Shown here piece after piece: positions 21,829 to 30,300 of a DNA stretch of 64,000 nt. Positions within the stretch are counted from its first letter, which is position 1. The number at the start of each line of letters is the position of its first letter. The stretch comes from Erpobdella octoculata (taxonomy: Eukaryota; Annelida; Clitellata; Hirudinida; Erpobdellidae), in contig OZ022240.1 in NCBI GenBank assembly GCA_963978895.1, positions 15,737,217-15,801,216 of the forward strand, written 5' to 3'. The notes beneath the pieces were generated by a model. That model worked only from the letters and a program-made list of their open reading frames with translations. It had not been told where the DNA came from and ran no database searches. The position numbers and the translations under genes were made by a program.

Positions 21829-23040
21829 ATGGTCGAAAGAACCCATTCTTCACATATGGGCATTGAAGCATGTCTGCTTCGCGCACGCGAGTGTCTATAT
21901 TGGCCTGGAATGAACGCTGATATCACCAAGCATGTGCAGCAGTGTGAAATTTGTTGTGGTCATCAGGTCACACAGCAAAAAAAAAACGTTGATGCCGCAT
22001 GAGTTAAACGACCGTCCGTGGGCAAAAATAGGAACTGATTTGTTTGCATGCAACTGATATGATTTCCTTGTGACCGTGGATTACTACTCAAATTTCTGGG
22101 AAGTTGACAGACTTGAGGATACGTCGTCAGCGACAATCGTTCGCAAGCTTAAGGCACAATTCGCTCGTTATGGCGTCCCGGAGACAGTTGTAATTGATAA
22201 TGGACCACAGTACAGTTCGAAAGAATTCGCAAAGTTCGCCAAAGAGTTTGATTTGACATCATTACCTGGCCATGCACAAGCGAAAGGCAAAGCAAAATCA
22301 GCTGTGAAATCTGCGAAGATCACGCTAAAACGGCCAAGGAAGCAGGCCGTGATATATATCTAGCACTGCTCGATGTTCGTAACAGTCCATTACAGGGCAT
22401 TGGCAGCAGTCCTGTTCAGCTACTGATGAGCAGAAGAACGAGATCCAATCTTCCAATGACCAAACAACTTCTACGGCCACAGCCTGTTGACCAAGTACAG
22501 GTCAAATGCCGGAGAAGGGCCAACCAGAAGACAAGACAGGAGGAGTACTACAACAAGCATGCCAAAGACCTTCTAGCTCTCGACAAGGGGGATTGTGTGA
22601 GAATGAAACCTTTCAACAAAAGCGATCGCGTGTGGAAGAAAGCCGTCGTGGTAGAACGTCTAGATGAACGTTCCTATGATGTTCAAACAACTGATGGAGC
22701 GAGTTACCGACGTAATCGCGCACATCTCAACAAAACAGCCGAGAAGCCAGCAGCAGTCCATCTGAACAGCGACGATGATCCAACGGCCAACACACAACAT
22801 GATGCGGCCGATCGAGATGAGCGTGACACTCCACCAACAGCAGCCAACGACGAAACCTCTCTAAGCGACGACGACGATGTTCCGACGGTCAGCAGACAAC
22901 ATTACCCAGTCGGTCGAGATGAACATGCCACTCCACCGAGCAGTTCTACCAGTGAAAAGGTTGCAGCAGCTGACAGACCGTATGTGACAGGTTCAGGGCG
23001 CAATGTGAAGCCACCGAGGCGCTACCAGAATAAACTGTGA
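21829..23040 (+). pseudogene. Gypsy-1 integrase and C-terminal region, inactivated
   Basis: Zinc-binding region H..GIEACLLRARECLYWPGM...C..C, then the core with GTDLFACN and VIDNGPQYSS. The segment where family members have the catalytic Glu reads KGKAKSAVKSAK: Lys stands in its place, and a stop breaks the frame after the core. The last part (22426-23040) is open: KGDCVRMKPF..KSDRVWKKAVVVERLDERSYDV is the usual Pol C-terminal domain, followed by an acidic tail and a GSGRNVKPPRRY ending. Confidence 0.9.
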
Positions 23041-23108
23041 CACTTTTTCGTTTCAGATCCTCATTCAAAACATTTTAATTACTTCGCTTTTTTGCTAGCT
23101 CTGATATT

Positions 23109-23120
23109 TGAAAGGGAGGA
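23109..23120 (+). promoter_or_regulatory. Gypsy-1 polypurine tract
   Basis: TGAAAGGGAGGAG directly upstream of the 3' LTR; primes plus-strand DNA synthesis in this family. Confidence 0.8.
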
Positions 23121-23233
23121 GGTTACAATATGTAGTTTTATATCGTAGGCGCTGTTGTATTATATCTAGGTTATGGCATGTCTGTGAAACAACTTATACT
23201 TATTTTAATTCAATACAGTTTGTTCTTGAAACA
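23121..23233 (+). repeat. Gypsy-1 3' LTR
   Basis: 113 bp; same sequence as the 5' LTR except a few substitutions, including G for the first T. Confidence 0.95.
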
Positions 23234-23540
23234 ATTACAACCTGTCAAAGTGATACTTATTGGTATTAAAACAAAAAACTATTAACATAATATAAAAAAA
23301 ATTTCAACGTCATTAGCAACAACAAAATAAATAAATAAACACTAATTGTTTACATAATATCCTATGTTTTTGGAAAAACTCGTGTAATAAAAATTGTAAA
23401 TAAAAGCCTGTGTAGTGCAAGAATTCATATCACTTTATAACTTAGAAAAAAATCTGTTTAATTTTTTACATAACTTGTTGTTGCGAAGAAAATTAGTATG
23501 AAACTGAATTTGCTATGAGCAACTTCTCTGGAGCACAGCG

Positions 23541-26003
23541 ATGGCAGATTTAAAATCTGCACGAGAGTCAGACAGCGAAGCTGAATCTGCTCGAACTTCC
23601 CAAGAGGCTGAAAATAGAAAAAATTCATCGGGTAGAAACAAAACACTTTCTAAAAGCATAGGGTCGAACGAAGAACGTAAAACAAATGAGAAAACCTCAT
23701 CTTTCATTAATGATGAAGGATCAAAAAATGATTCACGAATCGATGGAACCGGTCGCCAAAATCTTTCTAAGAGTTCATACAAACCAGCCGTAATCGAGTC
23801 GGCTTTTCAGGATGACGATACGCAAAGCTCTGAATCGATAAGCAATGAAAATGTAGAAAGCGACGAAAGAAAATCATCTAAAATGTCATATCATGGAAAC
23901 GATTGCCTGGAAAGACAACAATTCAAACGTCCGCTCAAGACGTGTTTCACTTTCGAACATCTTAAAAAATACAAAAACGTTGACCTGCTAAAAAGTTGCA
24001 CAGCAGATTGTAGCAACCGCTGCTGTGTCAGCCCTGTATGTAACATATACGATAAATGTAGTCAACAATTACAGCTGCAAAGAAAACGTAAAGCGACATT
24101 CTCGAACGTACGATTCTGTAAGGATTGTCTTCATAAAGACGTTCAAACTTCTAGCAAAAATAACGACGATGTTCCAAAACTGCAAACGAAGAAGCAGGAA
24201 ACGTCTGAAAATAAAGCTATTGATGTCATCGATGCTGTCGAACAACCACCTGCCTTCAACATTCCTAAGATGCCTCAGCAACAGCTATTACAACAACCCG
24301 GTATATTAGCACAACATAACGTTTTAAATTCAACCTATAAACCTCAACAGATAATTCAGCCACAATCACTACATCAACCAGGAATATTAGCACAAAATAA
24401 CATTTTGAATTCGTCCTACCAGCAATGTGTGGATCCTCAATTTTACGCTCCCAAAACATTTCAACCTCAACCGGGAATGTTAACACATAATGGGATTTCA
24501 AATCTGCCGTATCAGCAATGTGTCGAACCTCAATTGGCAGCTCCGCCGCTTCTTATGAGTGGTCAACGCTGGGATTTTCCGACAACATTGAACACATTTC
24601 AACATCCAGCTATTCAACAAATGCCAATTCCTAATGCCGGGTTTCCTACTCTTCAAAACTTTCCCAATGTTTGTTCCCAATATCAAAACTCACCGAATTC
24701 CTTTTTAGCCAATTCGTTTTTGACAGCCCATGACACCACTCAACCATTTCCTACTGCAGGAGTATTACAAAATCAACAGCTTCCTCCTATTATTGACTTG
24801 CAATCCAGCTACAATCCGCAATTATATAATCCGTCATTTCAAAATAATTTATGTAATCAAGGAAATATAAATGCAATTTTAAACCAACTTTTAAATGCTT
24901 GCATGAATCAGACCAGCGTTTTCCCCGGTTCCTCCTACCCTTATAATATTACCAACCAATTAAACTACAACGATGGCTGTCTTACCTCCCTCGCTGCACA
25001 GAACAATGCTGATCTTCAACGTGCCCAAGCAGACATGTTTAGAAGAATGTCACGCAATCAAAACTCATCTGGAAATTTGCACGATGTCAACAGCGCCAGT
25101 TCTTTCAATAACTCCCCTAATTTAGTTGGCTCCACCTTGTTGCAAAGAAATCTGGATGCCTTTAGAAATGCAAGACCTTATCAAGCAGCAGAGACCGGTA
25201 ACGGTGAGGCGAAAAATTTACCAGCACATAACCAGACAGCTGAAATGAAAGCTTATTTTCCTGGTTCAGAGTTGTCTTTAAATAATAAAGTAAAACCGAG
25301 TAAATATGCTCCTAATTTGTTACAACGTTTACACAATTATCCTAGTCCCAAATCACAAGATGGCGTTTCTAATTTAGAAGCAAAAACATCGTTGCTGAAG
25401 CAGCCATCTGGGGCGGATTTACAGACGAAACCTGAAGAAAATGATTTAAATATGTCACATTCCAAAATAAGTCAACATAGTTCCTTAGCACCAATCAAAA
25501 GTACTGCTTCTCCAGCAGATAGGTCGTTGTCTAATTCTAAAGAATCGCAAAGTATTCGACAGAAAACTGATGATCTTGTTGGTGATTCAAAATATTGCAA
25601 AGAGTTCTGTTCATCAGAGCGTGAAGAAGACGGTGAACACAAGTTTGTTTCTTTTAGACAGGTCTGTCGTCCATTGAATGAAAGAAGTATTCCCGATAAA
25701 ACGAAATGCACAGAACCAACAATAACCACCAACGACCAGTACGCTGCTTACTCGGATGACTTTCCAAACAAGTTGCACGCCATCTTGCTTAGCAACCACG
25801 AAAAACAGCACTTGAAAAACATGCAATGTTTTTTTGCAAATCAAAAGCAGCGATCCAATCAGCGATCTGCTTGTTGTCAATCCTCGCGTAATTCCGGTAA
25901 TGATGACAAACTCGAGTTGTACGTCAGTATGGTTGTTGTTCCGCAGACAACTGACCACCCCGAAACATCTTGCAATCATCCTTGTCATGTAAAAGGTCGT
26001 TAA
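23541..26003 (+). CDS. Uncharacterised intronless Gln/Asn/Pro-rich protein with Cys clusters
   Basis: An 820-aa open frame, no introns, family not recognised. Residues 1-120 are Ser/Glu/Lys-rich. A Cys cluster follows (about 133-195: CFTFEHLKKYKN, LLKSCTADCSNRCC, CNIYDKC, FCKDC). A long Gln/Asn/Pro-rich, prion-like centre (about 250-470) contains three diverged repeats around PGILAQ.N.LNS.YQQCV.PQ (starting near 252, 282 and 310). Residues about 682-710 read KYCKEFCSSE...FRQVC and the C-terminus is also Cys/His-rich (ACCQSS, TSCNHPCHVKGR). AATAAA lies at 26032-26037. KYC[RK].-C-SS is shared with the 523-aa protein at 16.6 kb. No membrane or signal sequence. Probably a lineage-specific gene. 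Confidence 0.75.
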   Translation: MADLKSARESDSEAESARTSQEAENRKNSSGRNKTLSKSIGSNEERKTNEKTSSFINDEGSKNDSRIDGTGRQNLSKSSYKPAVIESAFQDDDTQSSESISNENVESDERKSSKMSYHGNDCLERQQFKRPLKTCFTFEHLKKYKNVDLLKSCTADCSNRCCVSPVCNIYDKCSQQLQLQRKRKATFSNVRFCKDCLHKDVQTSSKNNDDVPKLQTKKQETSENKAIDVIDAVEQPPAFNIPKMPQQQLLQQPGILAQHNVLNSTYKPQQIIQPQSLHQPGILAQNNILNSSYQQCVDPQFYAPKTFQPQPGMLTHNGISNLPYQQCVEPQLAAPPLLMSGQRWDFPTTLNTFQHPAIQQMPIPNAGFPTLQNFPNVCSQYQNSPNSFLANSFLTAHDTTQPFPTAGVLQNQQLPPIIDLQSSYNPQLYNPSFQNNLCNQGNINAILNQLLNACMNQTSVFPGSSYPYNITNQLNYNDGCLTSLAAQNNADLQRAQADMFRRMSRNQNSSGNLHDVNSASSFNNSPNLVGSTLLQRNLDAFRNARPYQAAETGNGEAKNLPAHNQTAEMKAYFPGSELSLNNKVKPSKYAPNLLQRLHNYPSPKSQDGVSNLEAKTSLLKQPSGADLQTKPEENDLNMSHSKISQHSSLAPIKSTASPADRSLSNSKESQSIRQKTDDLVGDSKYCKEFCSSEREEDGEHKFVSFRQVCRPLNERSIPDKTKCTEPTITTNDQYAAYSDDFPNKLHAILLSNHEKQHLKNMQCFFANQKQRSNQRSACCQSSRNSGNDDKLELYVSMVVVPQTTDHPETSCNHPCHVKGR

Positions 26004-26031
26004 TGAGATCACACTTCAAACTTTTAACCCA

Positions 26032-26037
26032 AATAAA
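26032..26037 (+). promoter_or_regulatory. Possible poly(A) signal AATAAA
   Basis: 29 bp after the stop of the 820-aa gene. Confidence 0.5.
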
Positions 26038-26679
26038 AACTGATTAAACAATGTAATCAAAAATAATGATTGCGTCCATTAGCTCAAAATCAATTGAACG
26101 CCATGAAAATTGAGATGTTGGCATTTAAAAAATGTTTTTGCCAAAAATGATTTCGTGTTTTCATTACATTTGACTGAAATGCTATTTTCAGTATCTAAAA
26201 GTTCCTTTTTTGGTCACACCTCGCGACTGATAACCAGGCTTTTTACCAATGCTTTTATTAACTCGTCGTCTCTGTTTGTTTCTCTGTCTGTCTGTTTGTT
26301 TCTCTGTCTGTCTGTTTGTTTCTCTGTCTGTTTCAAATCTTGCAATCAATTTTTGAGTCACTTGCTGATGATAGATTTTTTTCAAATTTTGCATACATGC
26401 TCCAAATAGAAGACAATGCAATATTCAATTATTAGTTTTACAATAAGTCAATTAATTTAGTTAATTTTAATTAATTTCGATATAATTAAGATATTTCGAC
26501 TTTAATATAAAATAAAAGAGTAATATAAGAAAAAATTGATTGCAAAATTTGTGTTTTAATTACATATAAAAGCATTGGGTTTTAAAAATTCGTTTTTAAT
26601 TTACTTGTTTCAAACATGCCTTTAAGCTAAGCGGTCAGTTCCCAAAATTAAAATCAACTAAAAGTTAAAACTTAAAATT

Positions 26680-26950
26680 AAACAAGTAAAGGAAAAAACG
26701 AGTTTTTAAACACAAACTTTAATTTCAATACACTCGATTTAAAAATACGAAAGAAGTTGAAATTAAGGTTTTTTTTTCAATTAAAACATGTATTGTCATC
26801 CAATATAAAGCTATGCTAAAAGTTTCAGCTTCCTAGCTAGTCTAAAAGCTGGTTAAATTTTACTTGCAAGTTGCAAGATACAGAAAAAGCTACACACACA
26901 CAAAGAGAGATTGTAACCTAAATTAAAGTTTGTAAAAAGTTAAAGAATAT
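26680..26950. mobile_element. MITE-like repeat, copy 2
   Basis: Same blocks as 4.22-4.35 and 58.07-58.34 kb: AAGTAAAGGAAAAAACGAG, TTGTCATCCAATATAAAGC, CTTCCTAGCTAGTC, GGTTAAATTTTACTTGCAAG and TTTGTAAAAA. No coding. Confidence 0.75.
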
Positions 26951-27466
26951 TTATTTTTGAGTGGCACTTAAAACTCTAAATAAATTCATAAAGAAACCAC
27001 GCCATAACTTTAAAACATATATTTTTTATTTTGGAACGTAGAAACATTGTGCAAATAAAAAAGTATTTGCACGTTCTGTTATAAAAAATTAATTTACATG
27101 AGCTGTAAATGCAGCTTTTTATAAATTCTTCTTATTGTTCTTTTGTCATGTTTTATATGTTTTGTTATTTATTTTCCATTTTTTGCATAGCCAAAATAAC
27201 GTTGACTTTTTTTATTTATTCAACTTAAGTTTTTTTTTCATTTGTGTAAAACGCTAATAAGCTCACATTAGGTTTGTTTCCCATACATTTGGATTACTTG
27301 TGTATTTGTTGTTAAAATTCAAAATTGTATAAGCCACTTAAAACTACGTATAACGTATGGGTGTGTTGTTTCTTCTAGCCTAATTTTTTCAAAATTTATA
27401 AGACGTTTTTAAATTTTTTTATTCAGCTATAAGGTGACAAAACCAATTGACTTAGGTCCTAAAACA

Positions 27467-27730
<264 letters not shown>

Positions 27731-27878
27731 AATACTTCGGCGCTATATGTTCTTTTAGGCAAACTCGATTGAAAAAAGTGGCGCACTTGGCTGAATCGAT
27801 TTTATTTTTAATTTTTTCCAATACTCTAAATCGGTTTAAAAATAATTTATTCCCAAACACAAACTCCATAATCTTATA

Positions 27879-27922
27879 GGCTAATAGATCTATTTCGGCA
27901 ATTTTTTGCCATCATCAGAGCC
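27879..27922 (-). ncRNA. Predicted hammerhead ribozyme, left arm
   Basis: On the minus strand the order is GGCT (stem I), CTGATGA core, a GGCAA/TTGCC stem II, GAAA core, a self-complementary ATAGATCTAT stem III, T, and AGCC (stem I partner). It is the mirror copy of the motif in the right arm, and keeps every conserved core base. The very short stem III is typical of PLE hammerheads, which are thought to work as dimers. Confidence 0.8.
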
Positions 27923-27937
27923 GTTTAACATGGTCAG

Positions 27938-28441
27938 GTGGAAAATTACATTGGTCATACTAGAACTACTCTGTCTCGTAGATTGACTATGCATTGTCAA
28001 AGTGGTGCCATATACCAACATATGTCAACACAACATTCAATCAAACCATCACATAAATTTCTAATTGATAACACCAGTATACTAATGAAAGAAAATCAAC
28101 CCATTAAGTTAAAATTAAAAGAAGCTTTAGCTATTAATAAATGTAAGCCTTTAATTAATAAACAATGGTATTCTTTTGATTTAACTCTTAAACTTTTTGG
28201 TTCTCTAAATAGTAATAAAACTAATAATAATAATAATAATAAATGTTTTAACTCATTTACAACTTCTGTTAAAAATATGCATGTTAATAGTGCCAATGTT
28301 TCTTCAGGTATTTCTTCGTTGAATGAATGTTTTGTACCAGACGTTTGTGTTTCAAAGGTTATAGATAATGTATGTGATTCTTCTTCCAGTCACGTCCTTG
28401 AAGTTGACTGTAATTCCGTTGTTAAAGGCTTTACTAACTGA
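27938..28441 (+). pseudogene. PLE GIY-YIG endonuclease fragment
   Basis: Open to a TGA at 28439-28441 and opening on GTG, so a true start is lacking. YIG (residues 4-6), Arg 14/15, the conserved Glu in KEALAI (62) and Asn in KPLINKQ (74) are the expected catalytic or structural residues of GIY-YIG nucleases, and the order YIG...R...AI..H...H...EAL.I.K.KP..N.Q is that of PLE C-termini. The tail includes an Asn run coded by AAT repeats. In an intact element this nuclease follows the RT; here only the C-terminal domain remains. Confidence 0.85.
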
Positions 28442-28616
28442 TCTTAATTATTTAGTTATTACTGTTATTATTATAATTATTTTAATTTAAATATTTTTTA
28501 TGTTGTTACATTTGTATATAATGAATTTAAATTTTATTTAAATTGTATTTTAATTCCTTTCAATTAGTTGTATCTTTTACCATTTAGTCACTGCATTTTA
28601 TTTTAAAAAGTTAAAC

Positions 28617-28660
28617 GGCTCTGATGATGGCAAAAAATTGCCGAAATAGATCTATTAGCC
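28617..28660 (+). ncRNA. Predicted hammerhead ribozyme, right arm
   Basis: Stem I GGCT at 28617-28620 pairs with AGCC at 28657-28660. Core CTGATGA is 28621-28627 and GAAA 28643-28646. Stem II is GGCAA/TTGCC within 28629-28642. Stem III is ATAGATCTAT, 28646-28655, perfectly palindromic. Predicted cleavage is after T28656 (ATT). Known family: type I minimal hammerheads in Penelope-like retroelements. Activity is inferred, not shown. Confidence 0.85.
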
Positions 28661-28764
28661 TATAAGATTATGGAGTTTGTGTTTGGGAATAAATTATTTT
28701 TAAACCGATTTAGAGTATTGGAAAAAATTAAAAATAAAATCGATTCAGCCAAGTGCGCCACTTT

Positions 28765-28768
<4 letters not shown>

Positions 28769-28857
<89 letters not shown>

Positions 28858-28890
28858 AATGAATGTTTGTATATATGTATGTATGTATAT
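28769..28890. repeat. (TA)n and short (ATGT)n microsatellite
   Basis: TA repeats to about 28855, then AATGAATGTTTGTATATATG and a few ATGT units. The same junction word recurs at 44906-44930. Confidence 0.9.
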
Positions 28891-29463
28891 GTGTGTGCAA
28901 ACTCATGAAAAGCTTTTCTGTGGAGGTCATCAGAAGAAAACCCCCCCTCGAGCAAACGTTTCGACTCTTTAATTTCTTGACGTTCTAAGGGGGGCGAGCC
29001 ACGTTCGACGGACGAACGTCCTCCGGCAGAAAATGTCTTTGTTCTTTTCCGACATCGAATTTCTATCATTCCTTGCATCGTGGCAGATATTTATCATGCA
29101 AAAAAAACGCGACGTTAAAGAAATTCAGACTATTCAAGTGAGAAAACTTTTGACGACATAACGGCTTCGCTTTCGTAGCGGTACTTAATATCGCCACGTA
29201 AACAAAGACGAAGCAATTCTATTCTTGCGGAGCGGAGAGAGCGGCTTCTAAATTTGGAAAATCTTCTTTTTTCTCTCTTTGAGACCAAATCCAGAATGAA
29301 GCCGATTCTGCTGCTTCAGAAATCTGTTTAATTGCACGAGTACGCTTTCTGTTAGACATTCCCAGGGCCCGCAGCAACTTTAGCAAAGATTTACCAACCA
29401 AACCGCGTGCTCCGACTTCAACAGCAAAAAGCTCAGCTCTTGCTGGGGCTCCATTTATGTGAA
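28891..29463 (-). pseudogene. R2-like LINE, C-terminal end and 3' UTR
   Basis: On the minus strand from about 29462 to the stop at 29219 the frame reads APARAELFAVEVGARGLVGK, then SLLKLLRALGMSNRKRTRAI and AAESASFWIWSQREKK: a C-terminal signature of R2/NeSL-type LINEs (VEVGARG...L..LG...I...AAE..S.WIW). About 330 bp of unusually GC-balanced 3' UTR follows down to the microsatellite. The upstream part of what is probably the same copy lies at 35.79-36.15 kb. Confidence 0.75.
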
Positions 29464-29465
29464 GG

Positions 29466-30298
29466 TTGTTTAAAGACGAACGAGGAGTGCATGAAGAGTT
29501 TGATAGATGCAAAAAAGTAGATGAGCCGAAAGAATACCAGTTAATGGGTATAGCAGATGATCTTCGAGCAGTTAAAGAAATTCTGACCAATATCAACAAA
29601 TTAGCTGAAGCTTTAGAGGACCAGAAAGGTTACCTCCAGGGGTTAGGAAAAAAATAAATAATCTCAGCAAAGACTTAATTGAAGGACTCAAAGAAAATCA
29701 ACGGGCAACCAAGGAGTGGTCTAGTTTGTTCAAAGAAAATCAGTTGATGAAAAAAGAGTGGTCAAGCCTGATTAAAGAAAATGTGGAGGTTCTGAAAACA
29801 GATGTTGAGGCGGTACAGAGGACTGTGGTGAGTAAAATTGATGTAAACAATGAAAGATTGAAAAGACAAAATAATATTGTGGTTTACAATATGCCTGAGG
29901 ATGATGATGGTTCAAAAGTCAAGGACAGGGAAACAGTTCTAAAATTATTAAGAGAAGTTACAGACAAAGAGATGGATAATGACATTTTGGAAGTTTTCAG
30001 ATTGGGAAGGAAAATGGAATCTGCCAGAAAAAACAGACCATTATTAGTCAAGTTTGTAAACCAAAGCACATAGAATATTGTGCTAGAAAATAGTTTTAGA
30101 CTGAAGAAAAGTGAAGATTTCAAAATGATAATTCTAAATCAGGATCTTGCAAAAGAGGACAGAGAAGAGTGTAAAAAGTTATTGGAGAATAAAAAGAATG
30201 AAGTTGGCCTTAGAGATGATGTAAAAAATTGGGTATTCAGAATAAGAGGGAGACCTGGAAGTTTTAGTGTTTTAACTTTCAGGAAGAAAAATTTATAA
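29466..30298 (+). pseudogene. CR1-like LINE ORF1 (coiled coil, RNA-binding)
   Basis: Heptad-rich sequence from about 29660 (NLSKDLIEGLKENQ...EWSSLFKENQ), then KRQNNIVVYNMPEDD, DILEVFRLGRKMESARKNRP and RDDVKNWVFRIRGRP, the arrangement of CR1/L1-type ORF1 proteins that bind element RNA. Broken by a stop at about 29655, a frameshift and a TAG at 30071. Confidence 0.8.
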
Positions 30299-30300
30299 AA

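Larger units (their letters stand above)
18760..23233 (+). mobile_element. Gypsy-1: complete but decayed Ty3/gypsy element
   Basis: 4474 bp bounded by 113-bp LTRs. The 5-bp ATTAC at 18755-18759 and 23234-23238 is a target-site duplication. The primer site starts TGGTGGCAGCG directly after the 5' LTR, and the polypurine tract AAAGGGAGGAGG precedes the 3' LTR. Order gag, protease, RT, RNase H, integrase fits Ty3/gypsy. The coding part has many stops and frameshifts, so this copy cannot be autonomous. No envelope-like frame. It lies between the two intronless unknown genes. Confidence 0.95.
27771..28768 (+). mobile_element. 5'-truncated Penelope-like element with inverted arms
   Basis: Two 159-bp arms (27771-27929 and 28610-28768) are inverted copies with only a few differences, and enclose the GIY-YIG endonuclease end of a Penelope-like element (PLE). 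PLEs are known to carry terminal 'pLTRs' in direct or inverted order, often with hammerhead ribozyme motifs; both fit here. The coding part starts at the YIG half of the GIY-YIG motif immediately after the left arm, so RT and the GIY half are missing: 5' truncation followed by an inverted arm. (TA)n arrays flank both sides. Confidence 0.88.

Noticed and set aside
18760..23233. Possibility that gypsy-1 is an errantivirus-like element with an envelope gene
   Set aside because: No frame between integrase and the 3' LTR has a signal peptide or membrane segment; the tail is an acidic Pol C-terminus.
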